A stretch of 64,000 bases of DNA from DASUPK01 sp963747425 (GTDB lineage Bacteria; Actinomycetota; Thermoleophilia; Solirubrobacterales; 70-9), in NCBI GenBank assembly GCA_963747425.1, contig CAVVFJ010000014.1, positions 1 through 64,000 on the forward strand, read 5' to 3'. The translations under genes and the position numbers were made by a program. Positions 43,001 through 51,274 of the stretch are shown one piece after another. Within the stretch, counting starts at the first letter, position 1, and every line of letters begins with the position of its first letter. Below the pieces are notes generated by a model. It was given only the letters and a program-made list of their open reading frames with translations, was not told the origin of the DNA and searched no databases.

Positions 43001-44748
43001 CGCCGGTAGGAGCTGTGCGGGAGCGGGGCGAGATCGTGGTGGCCGCCCAGGATCACGGGGAAGTCCGTCTCGATCGTCTGGCTGTCCTCGGCCGGATCCT
43101 TCAGCGACGGCCGGCGACCGAAGACCGCGCGGGTGGAGAAATGCTCGATCTCGCGCTCGCGGTCGATCGCCGGGTTGGTGACCACCGCGACCGTCTCCTT
43201 GAAGTAGTCCGCCAGGTTCTGCCGCTCCGGCGAGAGCGCGGCGAGGGGCCCGTCGTAGCCGAGCGAGCCGATCGGCTCGGCGCCGTTGTCGGCCATCTGC
43301 TGGACGAGCTTGACGTCATCGCGCTGCCAGCCGAACCCGGCAAGCACCCGGTCCTCGACCTTGACCGGCTCCTCGGGACCTGCGTCGGTGTATCCCGGGA
43401 TCTCGGGGCCCTCCAGCGGGCCGCCGGTCTGGAGCGCCCGGTCATACGGCGCGACCTGCTCGGCGCCCGTTCTCCTCAGCCACCTGTCGCGCACCCGGCG
43501 CAGCATCTCGGCGTGCGGATGGAGCGTCGAGCGCTTGCGGTCGCGATCGATCAGCACCAGGAACTTCTCGCCCGGCGCCATCGGTTTCGGCTCGGAGATC
43601 ATCTCGTCCACCGGGACGACCCCCGGCTCCGAGCTGAAGATGAAGTCGTGGCCGGTCTCGAGCTGCCAGAGCGGCCGCAGGCCCATCGCGTCCGCCGAGA
43701 ACACACACTCGTCCTGGTGGCGGGCGATCAGCGCGACCGGGCCCTGAGCGAACGGGCCCATCGTCTGGCGCAGGTACATGTAGAAGGAGTGGAGCTTCTC
43801 GGGCAGGCCGGCGATCTCGGCGACGATCGGCGGGACGACCATCTCCATCGCCTCGGCCAGTGAGAGGCCATGCCGCCGCACCAGGGTCTCGATCGTCCGG
43901 TTCAGGTCCTGCGAATCCGAGTTGCCTTCGCCGATCGGCACGTTCAGCATCCGCGCCTCCTGGCGGAGCTGCTCGATCGTGTTGATCTCGCCGTTGTGCC
44001 CGAGGACGCCAAAGGGCTGTACCCGGGTGAACGACGGCCAGGTGTTGGTCGAGTAGCGGTTGTGGCCGAAGCAGCCGATCGTCTCGGCGCGCTCGTCTGA
44101 GAGATCCACGTAGTAGGAGCCGAGGACCTTCGGGTTGCCCATCACCTTGTAGACGCAGGTCCGCCCGGAGAAGGAGGCGACGTGGACGCCGAGCTTCTCC
44201 TCGAGGGCGACCTTGAGGTTGAAGCAGGCGCGATCGGCATCGGCGGCCTCCGGCACCAGACCTGCGAACTGCCAGAACTGCGGCTCCTCCTCGCGGGCCG
44301 TCGGGCCGAGGGCCGCGGAATCGACGGCGCCGACCCGCTCGGCGAGGATGCGGAAGCCCGCCTTGCCGAGCAGCTCCCTGGCGCCGTGGCGGACCTTCTC
44401 CAGGTCCTGTGACCGCTCGACGAAGACATGAGCGACGGCGAACGCGTCGTCCAGCGCAAGGGACGGGTTGTGTCCGCCCTGGCGGACCTCCTCGGCCCAG
44501 ATCTTGGTTGGGATGTCGACCAGCAGGCCGCAGCCGTCGCCCTCGCCGTCGACGTTGCCGGCGCGGTGGAGCATCTTCTGGAGCGACTCGAGCGCGAGGG
44601 TTACGGGATCGTGGCTCGGGGTCGCGTCGCGACGGACCGACGCATAGATCGCGCACGCGTCCTTGTCCTCGACGCTCGGGGGAGAGACGAGTGGGCGATA
44701 GGCGCGCTCGGGGGAAAAGCGCTCACGCTCTGGGGACGAGTTCTTCAA
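40090..44748 (-). CDS. gltB: Glutamate synthase large subunit
   Basis: 1552 residues. Class-II glutaminase domain first, with the probable N-terminal catalytic Cys in KDACAIYASVRRD (about residue 32, implying a 31-residue propeptide), then the central domain, the FMN/synthase domain (SPSNNHDLYSIEDL, VEIWADGGYRHAHDIVKLHCMGANRVAFGTLAM), the 3Fe-4S cysteines CTICRGCQLDTCHVG near 1119, and the C-terminal beta-helix with GGSVAGQGFGAF. Makes two glutamates from glutamine and 2-oxoglutarate. No gltD is adjacent. Start appears to be TTG 44748, as no ATG or GTG lies before the Cys. The SpoIIE gene follows after 11 bases. Confidence 0.92.
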   Translation of the reverse strand: MKNSSPERERFSPERAYRPLVSPPSVEDKDACAIYASVRRDATPSHDPVTLALESLQKMLHRAGNVDGEGDGCGLLVDIPTKIWAEEVRQGGHNPSLALDDAFAVAHVFVERSQDLEKVRHGARELLGKAGFRILAERVGAVDSAALGPTAREEEPQFWQFAGLVPEAADADRACFNLKVALEEKLGVHVASFSGRTCVYKVMGNPKVLGSYYVDLSDERAETIGCFGHNRYSTNTWPSFTRVQPFGVLGHNGEINTIEQLRQEARMLNVPIGEGNSDSQDLNRTIETLVRRHGLSLAEAMEMVVPPIVAEIAGLPEKLHSFYMYLRQTMGPFAQGPVALIARHQDECVFSADAMGLRPLWQLETGHDFIFSSEPGVVPVDEMISEPKPMAPGEKFLVLIDRDRKRSTLHPHAEMLRRVRDRWLRRTGAEQVAPYDRALQTGGPLEGPEIPGYTDAGPEEPVKVEDRVLAGFGWQRDDVKLVQQMADNGAEPIGSLGYDGPLAALSPERQNLADYFKETVAVVTNPAIDREREIEHFSTRAVFGRRPSLKDPAEDSQTIETDFPVILGGHHDLAPLPHSSYRRIASEQGTYVLEDLWAAFGDRAKAIDIALLESETTQGAIERLRQEAVRAVTEGAELLVLTDRTVYDGERRYIDPHLATSAIDQALKQFSAEGENLRRRCSLVLRSAALRNVHDVMLALGLGANGVCPYVMVEVICVDDYENDVGNLCAALRKGIEKVISTIGIHEVRGYARQFSSIGIQPELAEIFQTEAFAASETGGTGFAHLDADTDTRHRVLTGDEDAKPAKTFRFYPKVYKAAIAAANGTASFDEFSQKVRELEAQSPISMRHIMGLKKEPDREPVDASQVDASVGHHDYPVVISSMSFGSQSEPAFRAYAEAARAINILCINGEGGEIQDMYGKFRKWRGQQVASGRFGVSAEMLNSSYVAEIKIGQGAKPGEGGHLPGKKVSEKVAAARNASPGTDLISPSNNHDLYSIEDLAELIDELKTVNPDLRVSVKVPVVPNVGTIGLGIAKAGADIITLSGFEGGTGAARQHALRHVGLPSDIGTRAVHRALMEAGIRNRVEIWADGGYRHAHDIVKLHCMGANRVAFGTLAMVSLGCTICRGCQLDTCHVGIATQIETVEQAEEHGLKKFTPPGDNAAESCAAFFRQMGEEVKEVVGSLGYDRAQDLIGRYDLLEQVSHHDKVDLAPLITPLEEFLDLEPIDLPVEEEALVEARAEAGLVRAKPLRMEPKQASAEIAQVADRVFDGSCVSVEFPRRTDAHDRVLGTELSGAIARARIYDGAPEGTENDELAELVFNGGSVAGQGFGAFNEWGVACRVEGGAQDGVGKTMLGGTVSIMKGKNAEGRRVNGSVGKSFAYGAQRGRLFVQGSADSRFCIRLSGADVVLAGEPEAPVDDSQGCVVDRANAKGFAFEYMTSGRAVVLGDIGPWACAGMTGGRVYVRVDDELNLDRDGIESRLGEGAKVTLEELDAEGQLDIEDLLGHYAGELRATDQAEEADRVQALARDAQQSFLMIIPQKVQADPSISTE

Positions 44749-44814
44749 TTTGGTCTCCGGTTCCGCGCCTTCTTCGAGCGGGCGCGCGACGGGGGGTGGA
44801 CCGACGGAGCGGGA

Positions 44815-44820
44815 ATTATA
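44815..44820 (-). promoter_or_regulatory. Possible -10 element of gltB
   Basis: On the minus strand this reads a perfect TATAAT in very GC-rich sequence, 67 bases before the gltB TTG. The position 17 bases further upstream is GC-rich with no TTGACA match. The rest of 44749-45028 contains no gene I can support. Confidence 0.45.
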
Positions 44821-45028
44821 GGCGCGCCCCCACCCGGCCCCGCCCCGGCCGTCACGTGACCCGCTCCCGCTTTCTCCGCAATTTGCTAAAGCGGCCCACG
44901 CCGATTCCGGCCTGCTGCAGCGCTACTTTCAGCGTGGTGAGCGGTTCTACATAGTGTTTAGCGAACGCTCACAAACGTGCTACAACTAACGCCAAGGGGA
45001 GCAATCAGCTGGGGAAAGATGGAGAAGC

Positions 45029-45226
45029 ATGATTAAGCAGAACAAGGCAGAGACGGGGGAGCAGTCGATCGGGGAACCGTCCAGCCCGGGCTCGGAGACC
45101 GAGCGCTTCCGGGCCATCGCGGACGTCAGGCACAACGAGGCGGTGACCGGCGAGTCCGGAGTTCCCGCCAGCGAGCGGGACCACGAGCTGCGCCGCCAGA
45201 TGCGCTCGCTCGAAGAGTTCTCCTGA
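45029..45226 (+). CDS. 65-aa charged hypothetical protein
   Basis: Starts ATG 45029 after GGAG and encodes MIKQNKAETGEQSIGEPSSP, continuing as a hydrophilic helical protein with ERFRAIADVRHNEAVTGE and ending HELRRQMRSLEEFS. No hydrophobic core, no motif. The AT-rich stretch before it (CTACATAGTGTTTAGCGAACG) may contain its promoter. Coding status rests on the ribosome site, codon use and isolation of the frame. Confidence 0.55.
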   Translation: MIKQNKAETGEQSIGEPSSPGSETERFRAIADVRHNEAVTGESGVPASERDHELRRQMRSLEEFS

Positions 45227-45318
45227 GCAACCAACCCAAGGGCGATTCTCCGGTGCCGGTAGGGCGAATGCGACCTGCGCGGGCTTCCGACAACCACCGT
45301 CGCTAGATTCCTGCGCCG

Positions 45319-45804
45319 ATGCTCCTCGCCGTCGTCGGCAGCGACGCCTACAAGTGGCTTCTCGCGTTCCACATCCTCCTCGCGGTGGTGTGGGTCGGGA
45401 GCAACACCGCGATCCAGATCTTCGTGATTCGCGCAAAGCTTGCCGGCGCCGACCGGCTCGCCCACTTCGCCGGGGAGATCGCGTGGTACGGGACCCGCGT
45501 CCTCATCCCCTCAGCGCTGACGCTGCTGATCCTCGGCTTCATCCTGCTCAACGAGTCCAGCGGTGCCTATGACCTCGGCCAGGGATGGGTGACCTTCGGA
45601 TTCGTCGTCTGGCTGCTTTCGTTCATAGCCGGCGCCGGCTATCTGGGACCGGAGTCCGGCCGGCTCAGCAAGATGGTCGAAGAGCGCGGGCCCGAGGATG
45701 CCGAGTATCAGCGCAGGCTCGCCCGGATCTTCGTCGTATCGCGGATCGAGCTCCTCCTGCTGATCCTGGTGGTGCTCGATATGACCGTCAAGCCCGGACT
45801 TTGA
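45319..45804 (+). CDS. DUF2269-like integral membrane protein
   Basis: 161 residues with four hydrophobic helices: YKWLLAFHILLAVVWVGSNTAIQIF, WYGTRVLIPSALTLLILGFIL, WVTFGFVVWLLSFIAGAGYLGP and IELLLLILVVLDMTVKPG. The FHILLAVVWVGS start with conserved His and Trp is the DUF2269/CopD-like pattern. No function is established. Convergent with the cupin gene, 15 bases between stops. Confidence 0.85.
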   Translation: MLLAVVGSDAYKWLLAFHILLAVVWVGSNTAIQIFVIRAKLAGADRLAHFAGEIAWYGTRVLIPSALTLLILGFILLNESSGAYDLGQGWVTFGFVVWLLSFIAGAGYLGPESGRLSKMVEERGPEDAEYQRRLARIFVVSRIELLLLILVVLDMTVKPGL

Positions 45805-45819
45805 CGGCGCCGCCGCCCG

Positions 45820-46194
45820 CTAGCCCCAGCCCATCCCCTGATACCCGCTGTCGACCGGGACCCCGATCAGCAGGGCTCTGACGTTCGCGTCCGACTCGTT
45901 GCGGATCGTGCGGTTGACCTCCGGTGCGAAGCGGCAGAAGGTTCCGGCCGGGGCGTCGTGCTCCTCGCCGTCGGTGACGATCTTCCCCTCGCCCTCGAGG
46001 ATGATGAAGACCTCCTCCTGCTTGTCGCCGGTGTGGTCGTGAGCCGGAATCTCACCCCCGGCCTCGATGTCGACCACGTTGAAGCCGAACGCCTCGGCGC
46101 CCAGTGACTTGCGGGCCAGTCGCCAGGTCGCTCCGCCGCTCCCCTCCATCTCCTCGAACTCCTCGATGCTCTTGATCGTGTAGCCGTCGGCCAT
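45820..46194 (-). CDS. Single-domain cupin protein
   Basis: 124 residues. Cupin motif 1 is PAHDHTGDKQEEVFIILEG with two His and Glu for a metal, and motif 2 follows in PAGTFCRFAPEVNRTIRN where the usual His is Asn-flanked and less clear. Probably a small-molecule-binding or metal-binding sensor or isomerase; substrate unknown. ATG 46194 lies just after GGAGGAG. Divergent from the SnoaL-like gene, whose GTG is 57 bases away. Confidence 0.85.
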   Translation of the reverse strand: MADGYTIKSIEEFEEMEGSGGATWRLARKSLGAEAFGFNVVDIEAGGEIPAHDHTGDKQEEVFIILEGEGKIVTDGEEHDAPAGTFCRFAPEVNRTIRNESDANVRALLIGVPVDSGYQGMGWG

Positions 46195-46251
46195 CGCTCC
46201 TCCTCTTTCCGTCCCCTTGTCTGGACCGGCTCGCGAACATATCCTCTTCGC

Positions 46252-46686
46252 GTGGGAGAGGACTCGGCCCAGAGTCTCGAGGAGGCCATCGGGCGTTACA
46301 ACGACGCCTGGAACGACCACGACCTCGACGCGATCATCTCCATGCACGCCCCGGACATGGTCTTCGAGAACCACACGGCGGGCGAGTCCGCGCAGGGCCC
46401 GGAGGAGGTCAGGAAGCACATCGGGTCGATCTTCGAGAGCTGGCCGGACCTCCACTTCGACACCCGCAGGCTCTACGTCCGCGACGGCGTGGTCACCCAG
46501 GAGTGGACGGCCAGCGCCACCCACTCCAACACGGTGCGCCGAGGCGACCTGGTCGCCGAGCCCACGGGCGAGAGGGTCGAGTGGCGCGGGGTCGACGTGA
46601 TCCCATACGAGGGCGGCCTGATCAAGCGCAAGGACGTCTACTCGGACTCCGTCTCGATTCTCCGCCAGGTCGGACTGCTCGAATAG
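46252..46686 (+). CDS. SnoaL-like/NTF2-fold protein
   Basis: 144 residues of the SnoaL-like polyketide cyclase/NTF2 fold: EEAIGRYNDAWNDHDLDAIISMHAPDMVFENHTAGESAQG is the typical opening, followed by a central WPDLHFDTRRLYV and a final strand pair GERVEWRGVDVIPYEGGLIKRKDVYSD. Could be an isomerase, cyclase or ligand-binding protein. GTG start. Divergent from the cupin gene; a shared regulatory region is likely. Confidence 0.88.
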   Translation: MGEDSAQSLEEAIGRYNDAWNDHDLDAIISMHAPDMVFENHTAGESAQGPEEVRKHIGSIFESWPDLHFDTRRLYVRDGVVTQEWTASATHSNTVRRGDLVAEPTGERVEWRGVDVIPYEGGLIKRKDVYSDSVSILRQVGLLE

Positions 46687-46766
46687 TCGAGATCAGGCCG
46701 TAACCCTCCGGCGCTCCCCGGCGCTTAGGCAGGTGGGGAGTCAATCGCCATGGAGGTGACTACGAC

Positions 46767-47024
46767 GTGAAGCTGAGAACGCGAAAGCTGGCGGTCTTTG
46801 CGACCTGCCTCGGAATCGCGGCTGCGTTTCCGGTTCTGAGCTCCGCCGACAAGGGCGGCGTTCCGCATAACAACAAGCCGTGCCCAGCCAAGGGCAAGCG
46901 TCACCACAAGAAGCCGAAGCCCAACAACAAGGGCAAGAAGTGCGGCTTCGCCCCTGGCAGCACCACCACGACTGTTCCGTCCACGACCGACACCACCGAG
47001 ACGGAGCCGACGGCTACCAGCTAA
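46767..47024 (+). CDS. Small secreted basic protein
   Basis: 85 residues: signal peptide (MKLRTRKLAVFATCLGIAAAFPVLSSA), a Lys/His-rich middle (KGKRHHKKPKPNNKGKK) framed by two Cys, and a Thr-rich tail with TTTTVPSTTDTTETEPT that could be glycosylated. GTG 46767 follows GGAGGT. Function unknown; the Lys/His block could bind polyanions or metal. Its stop overlaps the end of the convergent Ser-repeat gene by 11 bases. Confidence 0.72.
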   Translation: MKLRTRKLAVFATCLGIAAAFPVLSSADKGGVPHNNKPCPAKGKRHHKKPKPNNKGKKCGFAPGSTTTTVPSTTDTTETEPTATS

Positions 47025-47421
47025 TCGGGGATCCGGACGGGCGGCCCTGCGGCCTACCGGACGCTGCGGGGTCGTCCCGTCCGGTTGCTTGTTTTCGGCG
47101 CATATGGATCGCCCAGCCGGCGACCGCGACGCCGCAGGCGATCAGGATTCCCGCCGAGAGCAGTCCCGCATCGCTTCGCTCCGGGTCGCCCATGATCGAG
47201 TCACGCGCTCGCGCGGAGAGGACCGAGCCGGCCGAGGCGAATGACATGACCGATCCTGCGGATCCGGCCGATGCCACCGACAGCGCGGACCCGGCAGAGC
47301 CGATCGACCCGATCGAGGCGAACGAGCCGACGGATCCGATCGAGAGGGCGGAGCCCTTCGACGCGATCGAGAGGAACGAGTCCTGCGACCACAGGGAGAG
47401 CGGGCTGCCGTTCGAGCTCAC
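47014..47421 (-). CDS. Ser-x-x-Ser repeat protein with membrane anchor
   Basis: 135 residues. Residues about 8-70 are a low-complexity run in which Ser recurs every third position with small or hydrophobic residues between (SLSIGSVGSFASIGSIGS and similar), followed by ARARDSIMGDPERSD, one membrane helix (GLLSAGILIACGVAVAGWAI) and a basic tail. The triplet rhythm suggests a stacked beta-helix. I recall such proteins in other actinobacteria but no described function. GTG 47421 overlaps the thrB stop (GTGA), so it is translated with thrB. Confidence 0.68.
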   Translation of the reverse strand: MSSNGSPLSLWSQDSFLSIASKGSALSIGSVGSFASIGSIGSAGSALSVASAGSAGSVMSFASAGSVLSARARDSIMGDPERSDAGLLSAGILIACGVAVAGWAIHMRRKQATGRDDPAASGRPQGRPSGSPISW

Positions 47422-48296
47422 AGCTCCGGCACGTCAGCGCCCGTCGGAGAGAAGGGGACGCGGCGAACCTCCGCCCAATCCCCCACCCGCTCGCCGAGCG
47501 CCTTCATCACCTCGCCGGTGCTCTGCCAGAAGGTCCAGACGAGCACCGTCGGGCCGGCGCCCGAGATCGTCGCTCCGATCGCGCCCATCCGCGGCGCCTC
47601 CTCGACGATCTCCATCGAGCGCGGGTACAGGTGAGCGCGCTGAGGCTGATGCAGCCGGTCGGAGAGCCCGCGCCCGATCAGGGTCAGGTCGGAGCGCTGG
47701 ATTCCGAGCACGAGCTCCGATGCAGCGGAGATGTTGGCGACGGCGTCGGCCATCGGCACCTGATCCGAGATGGCCTCGCGAGCGTCCTCGGTGGGCACCT
47801 GCTCGCCGGGGATCACGACCACGGCCTCCACACCCTGCGGCGGATCCAGCCGCGTCGAGGTGAGGGTGCCGTCCTGGCTGGCGCAGACGACGAAGCCTCC
47901 GAAGAGCGCGGCGGCGACGTTGTCCGGATGACCCTCGATCTCGGCGGCCCTGGCGAGGATGTCCTCGGGCTCCTGGGCGAGCTCATAGAGATGGTCGGCC
48001 GCGAGCAGGCCGGCGACGATCGCCGCGGCGCTCGAGCCCAGCCCCGCGGCCAGGGGGATCTCACTCTTGATGCGGAAGGCAATCCCGTCCGCAGGCCGCA
48101 GCGACTCGAAGGCGCGAACGCAGAGATTGGAGCGATCCCTCGGCACGTCGAGGCCCTCGGCGTCGACCGAGAAGGCGCCGGCCTCCTCCACCTCGAGCTC
48201 GAGGTGCATGGCGAGAGCGGCGGCCAGCACGTCGTATCCCGGGCCGAGGTTTGCCGAGGAGGCCGGCACCTTGACCAGCCTTCGCCGCACGGTCAT
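47418..48296 (-). CDS. thrB: Homoserine kinase ThrB
   Basis: 292-residue GHMP kinase that phosphorylates homoserine for threonine synthesis. Landmarks: VKVPASSANLGPGYDVLAAAL (substrate loop), PLAAGLGSSAAAIVAGL (ATP loop) and the C-terminal GATISGAGPTVLVW. Start ATG 48296. It is the last biosynthetic gene of the lysA-hom-thrC-thrB run on the minus strand, separated from thrC by the SHOCT-protein gene, with 19 bases from that gene's stop. Confidence 0.95.
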   Translation of the reverse strand: MTVRRRLVKVPASSANLGPGYDVLAAALAMHLELEVEEAGAFSVDAEGLDVPRDRSNLCVRAFESLRPADGIAFRIKSEIPLAAGLGSSAAAIVAGLLAADHLYELAQEPEDILARAAEIEGHPDNVAAALFGGFVVCASQDGTLTSTRLDPPQGVEAVVVIPGEQVPTEDAREAISDQVPMADAVANISAASELVLGIQRSDLTLIGRGLSDRLHQPQRAHLYPRSMEIVEEAPRMGAIGATISGAGPTVLVWTFWQSTGEVMKALGERVGDWAEVRRVPFSPTGADVPEL

Positions 48297-48315
48297 GGCC
48301 CCAGGCTATCCGGAC

Positions 48316-48939
48316 CTATGAACCGAGGATCTTCGCCTTTTGCTGCTCGAACTCTGCGTCGGTGAGGGCGCCGGAGTCGCGAAGCTTGGCGAGCCGCTCG
48401 AGCTCGGCGACGTGGTCGCCGCCTCCAGCGGGCGATGAGGATGCCGGAGCGGGTACGAATCCGGAGCCGCCAACCGGCCGGACCTCTCCGCGTTGGGGGG
48501 CGCTCTGCGCGCTGTCCCAGTCGATCGCGATCTTCGCCGGGTCGTTCGGGTCGACCTTGATGGGCAGGCTGACGCCCTGTCCCAGTGTGACGCCCGCCGG
48601 GACCATGTACTGGTTGTTGACGCGATAAGGCTGGCGGCCGCTGACGTGAACCTCCATGTCGATGTCCAGGTTGAACCACTGCGCGCCGCGCTCCGGGGTG
48701 CCGTGAGCCACGATCACGCCCTGGCCGGCGATTCCATTGGCCAGCAGTTGTGAGCGCTCGCCCGATGAATCGGTCAGATCCGCAAGCTGCTCGTTGGCCT
48801 GGGAGAGCATGTCCCCCATCTGCTGCATCTGTCCGCCGAACCCCGGCTTGTAGCCCGCCTCCTGCTGCTGCTGGCGCTGAAGCTGCTTCGCCTCCTTCGT
48901 CAGGCTGGACAGGTCCTTCATCGACTTGAACAGTCCCAC
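48316..48939 (-). CDS. SHOCT-domain protein inserted between thrC and thrB
   Basis: 207 residues: an N-terminal coiled-coil-like stretch MGLFKSMKDLSSLTKEAKQLQRQQQQ, a middle beta-rich domain (IAGQGVIVAHGTPERGAQWFNLDIDMEVHV), a linker, and a C-terminal SHOCT motif ELERLAKLRDSGALTDAEFEQQKAKIL. No enzyme motif. GTG 48939 follows a GGGGAGA. Its position in the threonine operon is odd, since SHOCT proteins are usually envelope or regulatory proteins. Confidence 0.85.
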   Translation of the reverse strand: MGLFKSMKDLSSLTKEAKQLQRQQQQEAGYKPGFGGQMQQMGDMLSQANEQLADLTDSSGERSQLLANGIAGQGVIVAHGTPERGAQWFNLDIDMEVHVSGRQPYRVNNQYMVPAGVTLGQGVSLPIKVDPNDPAKIAIDWDSAQSAPQRGEVRPVGGSGFVPAPASSSPAGGGDHVAELERLAKLRDSGALTDAEFEQQKAKILGS

Positions 48940-48998
48940 TTCTCCCCTCGCTTTCCTCGAGCTGAAGTGCTGCCGCCAAGCCTACCGAGGCGCCCGGC

Positions 48999-50034
48999 CT
49001 AGTCGAAGACGGCCTTTTCGACGGCCGACAGCTCCGCCTTGCACCCGGTGACCGCCGGGGCCTTGCCGAGTGCCGTGTCCGGGTCCTTGAGGCCGTGACC
49101 CGTGAGGACGCAGACGACGGTCTCGGGCTGCTCCATGCCGTCGGCGACCGGCAGGCCGTGCGCGAGGAGGCCCGCGACCGAGGCGGCCGATGCCGGCTCG
49201 CAGAAGACGCCCTCGCTCGAGGCGACCCAGTGATAGGCGTCGAGGATCTGCTCGTCGGATACCGCTGCGACCCGGCCGCGCGACGCTGTGAAGGCGTTCA
49301 TCGCCTCCTCCCAGCGCGCGGGGTTGCCGATCCGAATCGCCGACGCCACGGTTTCGGGATTCTCGATCGGGTGTCCCTCGACCAGTGGCGCCGCGCCCTC
49401 GGCCTGAAAGCCGTAGAGGATCGGCGATTCGCCGTACTCCTGGAAGCCCGCCCACCAGGAGGTGACGTTGCCGGCGTTGCCCACCGGAATTGCGAGCGCC
49501 GCGGGCGCCTGGCCCAGCTCGTCGCAGGTCTCGAAGGCGGCGGTCTTCTGGCCCTCTATCCGGTAGGGGTTGACCGAGTTGACCAGCTCCACCGGGTGCT
49601 TCTTGGCGATCTCGCGGACGATCTCCAGCGCCTGGTCGAAGTTGCCCTCCAGCGCGATCACGCGGGCGCCGTGCATCAGCGCCTGAGCGAGCTTGCCGAT
49701 CGCGATCTTCCCCTCCGGGACGATCACCGCGCCGCGCATCCCCGCGCGGGCTGCGTAGGCGGCGCAGCTCGCGGCGGTGTTGCCGGTCGAGGCGCAGATG
49801 ATCGCCTCCGCCCCGGCAGCCCTTCGCGCGCGAGACCGCCACGGTCATCCCGCGGTCCTTGAAGCTGCCCGTCGGGTTCGCGCCCTCGAACTTCAGATAG
49901 ACGTCCGCCTCCACCCGTTCCGAGAGACGCGGGGAGTGGATCAGCGGCGTGGAGCCCTCGTTCAGGGTGATCACGGGATCCCCGTCCTCGAGGGGAAGGT
50001 GGTCGCGGTAGCGCTCGATCAGCGGAGTCGGCAT
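48999..50034 (-). CDS. thrC: Threonine synthase ThrC (one frameshift)
   Basis: PLP enzyme converting phosphohomoserine to threonine. The N-terminal part MPTPLIERYRDHLPLEDGDP includes the PLP Lys59 in GANPTGSFKDRG; the rest runs in another frame from about 49825 (AGAEAIICASTGNTAASCAAY) to the TAG at 48999. The break fits one extra T near 49827; corrected length is 344 residues, normal for short ThrC. Family features such as IPVGNAGN and SSEGVFCEPASAASVAGL are present. It lies 10 bases after hom. Confidence 0.93.
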
Positions 50035-50044
50035 CAGGATCTGC

Positions 50045-51274
50045 CTAGCCGAACTCTTCCTCGATCACCCGGATCGAGCGTGGCGGCGAGCGCAGGAACT
50101 TGAGCTTGGCGATCCGCTTCAGCGCCGCGGCGAAGCGCTTCTCGCTGACGGGGTGCATGACCATGATCAGCTGCGCCTCTCCGCCAAGGCCGCGCTGGAC
50201 GACGCTGCGTACCGAGACCTCGTTGTCGCCGAGGACCTCAGCCACCTGCGCGAGCACGCCCGGCTGGTCGTCGACCTCGAGGTGGAGGTAGAACGCCATC
50301 TCCACGTCCTTGGCGACCTTCAGCTTCGCGTTCTCCTCGAAGAGGGGCGAGCCGCCCCCGATCACCGAGACCACGTCGCCGAGGACCGCCGCCGCGGTCT
50401 CGGGGCCACCGGCGCCCGGTCCCGACATCGTGATCTCCGTGATCGCCGAGGACTCGACCATCACCGCGTTGAATGGCCCGGAGATCGGCGACAGAGGATG
50501 GCCGGGGTACAGGAAGCAGGGGAAGACGCGAACGCTGATCTGACCGTCCCCGACACGCTCCGCGACGCCGAGCAGCTTCAGCGAGAGGCCGAGCTCCTTC
50601 GCGTAGGCGATGTCATCGGGCTTGACCTGCTCGATCCCCTCGTACGGGACGTCGTCGAGGCCTACGGGGGCGCCGAAGGCCAGCCGGGCGAGGATCGCCA
50701 TCTTGGCCGCGGCGTCGGCGCCGCCGACGTCATCGGACGGATCCGCCTCCGCGTAGCCCAGGTCCTGGGCCTGCTTCAGCGCCTCCTCGTAGGACAGCCC
50801 GCTCCGCGTCATCTCCGTGAGGATGTAGTTGGTCGTCCCGTTGACGATCCCGAAGACCTTGTCGATCGGGATCGCGCCGAGGCTCTCCTGGACGACCCGG
50901 ATCACCGGGATCGCACCCGCGACCGCGGCCTCGAAGCGGAGCTGGGCGCCCCCCTCTCGCGCGGCGGCCACCAGCTCCTCGCCGTGCTGGGCGAGCAGCT
51001 GCTTGTTCGCGGTGACGACGTGGCGCCCCTCCTTCAGGGCGCGGGTGACGTAGTCGAGCGCCGGGTCGGTGCCTCCGATCAGCTCGACGACGATGTCGCT
51101 GGCGGCCAGGATCTCGTCGAAGCTCCCCTTCTTGCTGCTCAGAACGCCGGTCACCTTGGGCCGGCGCCCGGAGACCTCCTCGACCATGTCGGCGCGGCCC
51201 TCCAGCAGTTTGCGGAAGGCGCCTCCGACAGTCCCCTTGCCGAGGATCCCGACGTAGACCTGGTCCGTCATCAC
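50045..51274 (-). CDS. hom: Homoserine dehydrogenase
   Basis: 409-residue NAD(P)-dependent enzyme at the branch to threonine and methionine. Features: GILGKGTVGGAFRKLL (Rossmann), VVTANKQLLAQHGEEL, GIVNGTTNYILTEM, EADPSDDVGGADAAAKMAILARLAFG and a C-terminal ACT domain (LEVDDQPGVLAQVAEVLGDNEVSVRSVVQ) for threonine feedback. Either GTG 51274 or ATG 51271 starts it; both overlap the lysA stop, so the genes are coupled. Confidence 0.96.
   Translation of the reverse strand: MMTDQVYVGILGKGTVGGAFRKLLEGRADMVEEVSGRRPKVTGVLSSKKGSFDEILAASDIVVELIGGTDPALDYVTRALKEGRHVVTANKQLLAQHGEELVAAAREGGAQLRFEAAVAGAIPVIRVVQESLGAIPIDKVFGIVNGTTNYILTEMTRSGLSYEEALKQAQDLGYAEADPSDDVGGADAAAKMAILARLAFGAPVGLDDVPYEGIEQVKPDDIAYAKELGLSLKLLGVAERVGDGQISVRVFPCFLYPGHPLSPISGPFNAVMVESSAITEITMSGPGAGGPETAAAVLGDVVSVIGGGSPLFEENAKLKVAKDVEMAFYLHLEVDDQPGVLAQVAEVLGDNEVSVRSVVQRGLGGEAQLIMVMHPVSEKRFAAALKRIAKLKFLRSPPRSIRVIEEEFG

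Noticed and set aside
44940..44985. Possible LexA/SOS box in the AT-rich patch before the 65-aa gene
   Set aside because: It does not match the actinobacterial CGAAC-N4-GTTCG pattern.
47271..48365. 364-codon plus-strand frame opposite thrB
   Set aside because: Antisense shadow of homoserine kinase.
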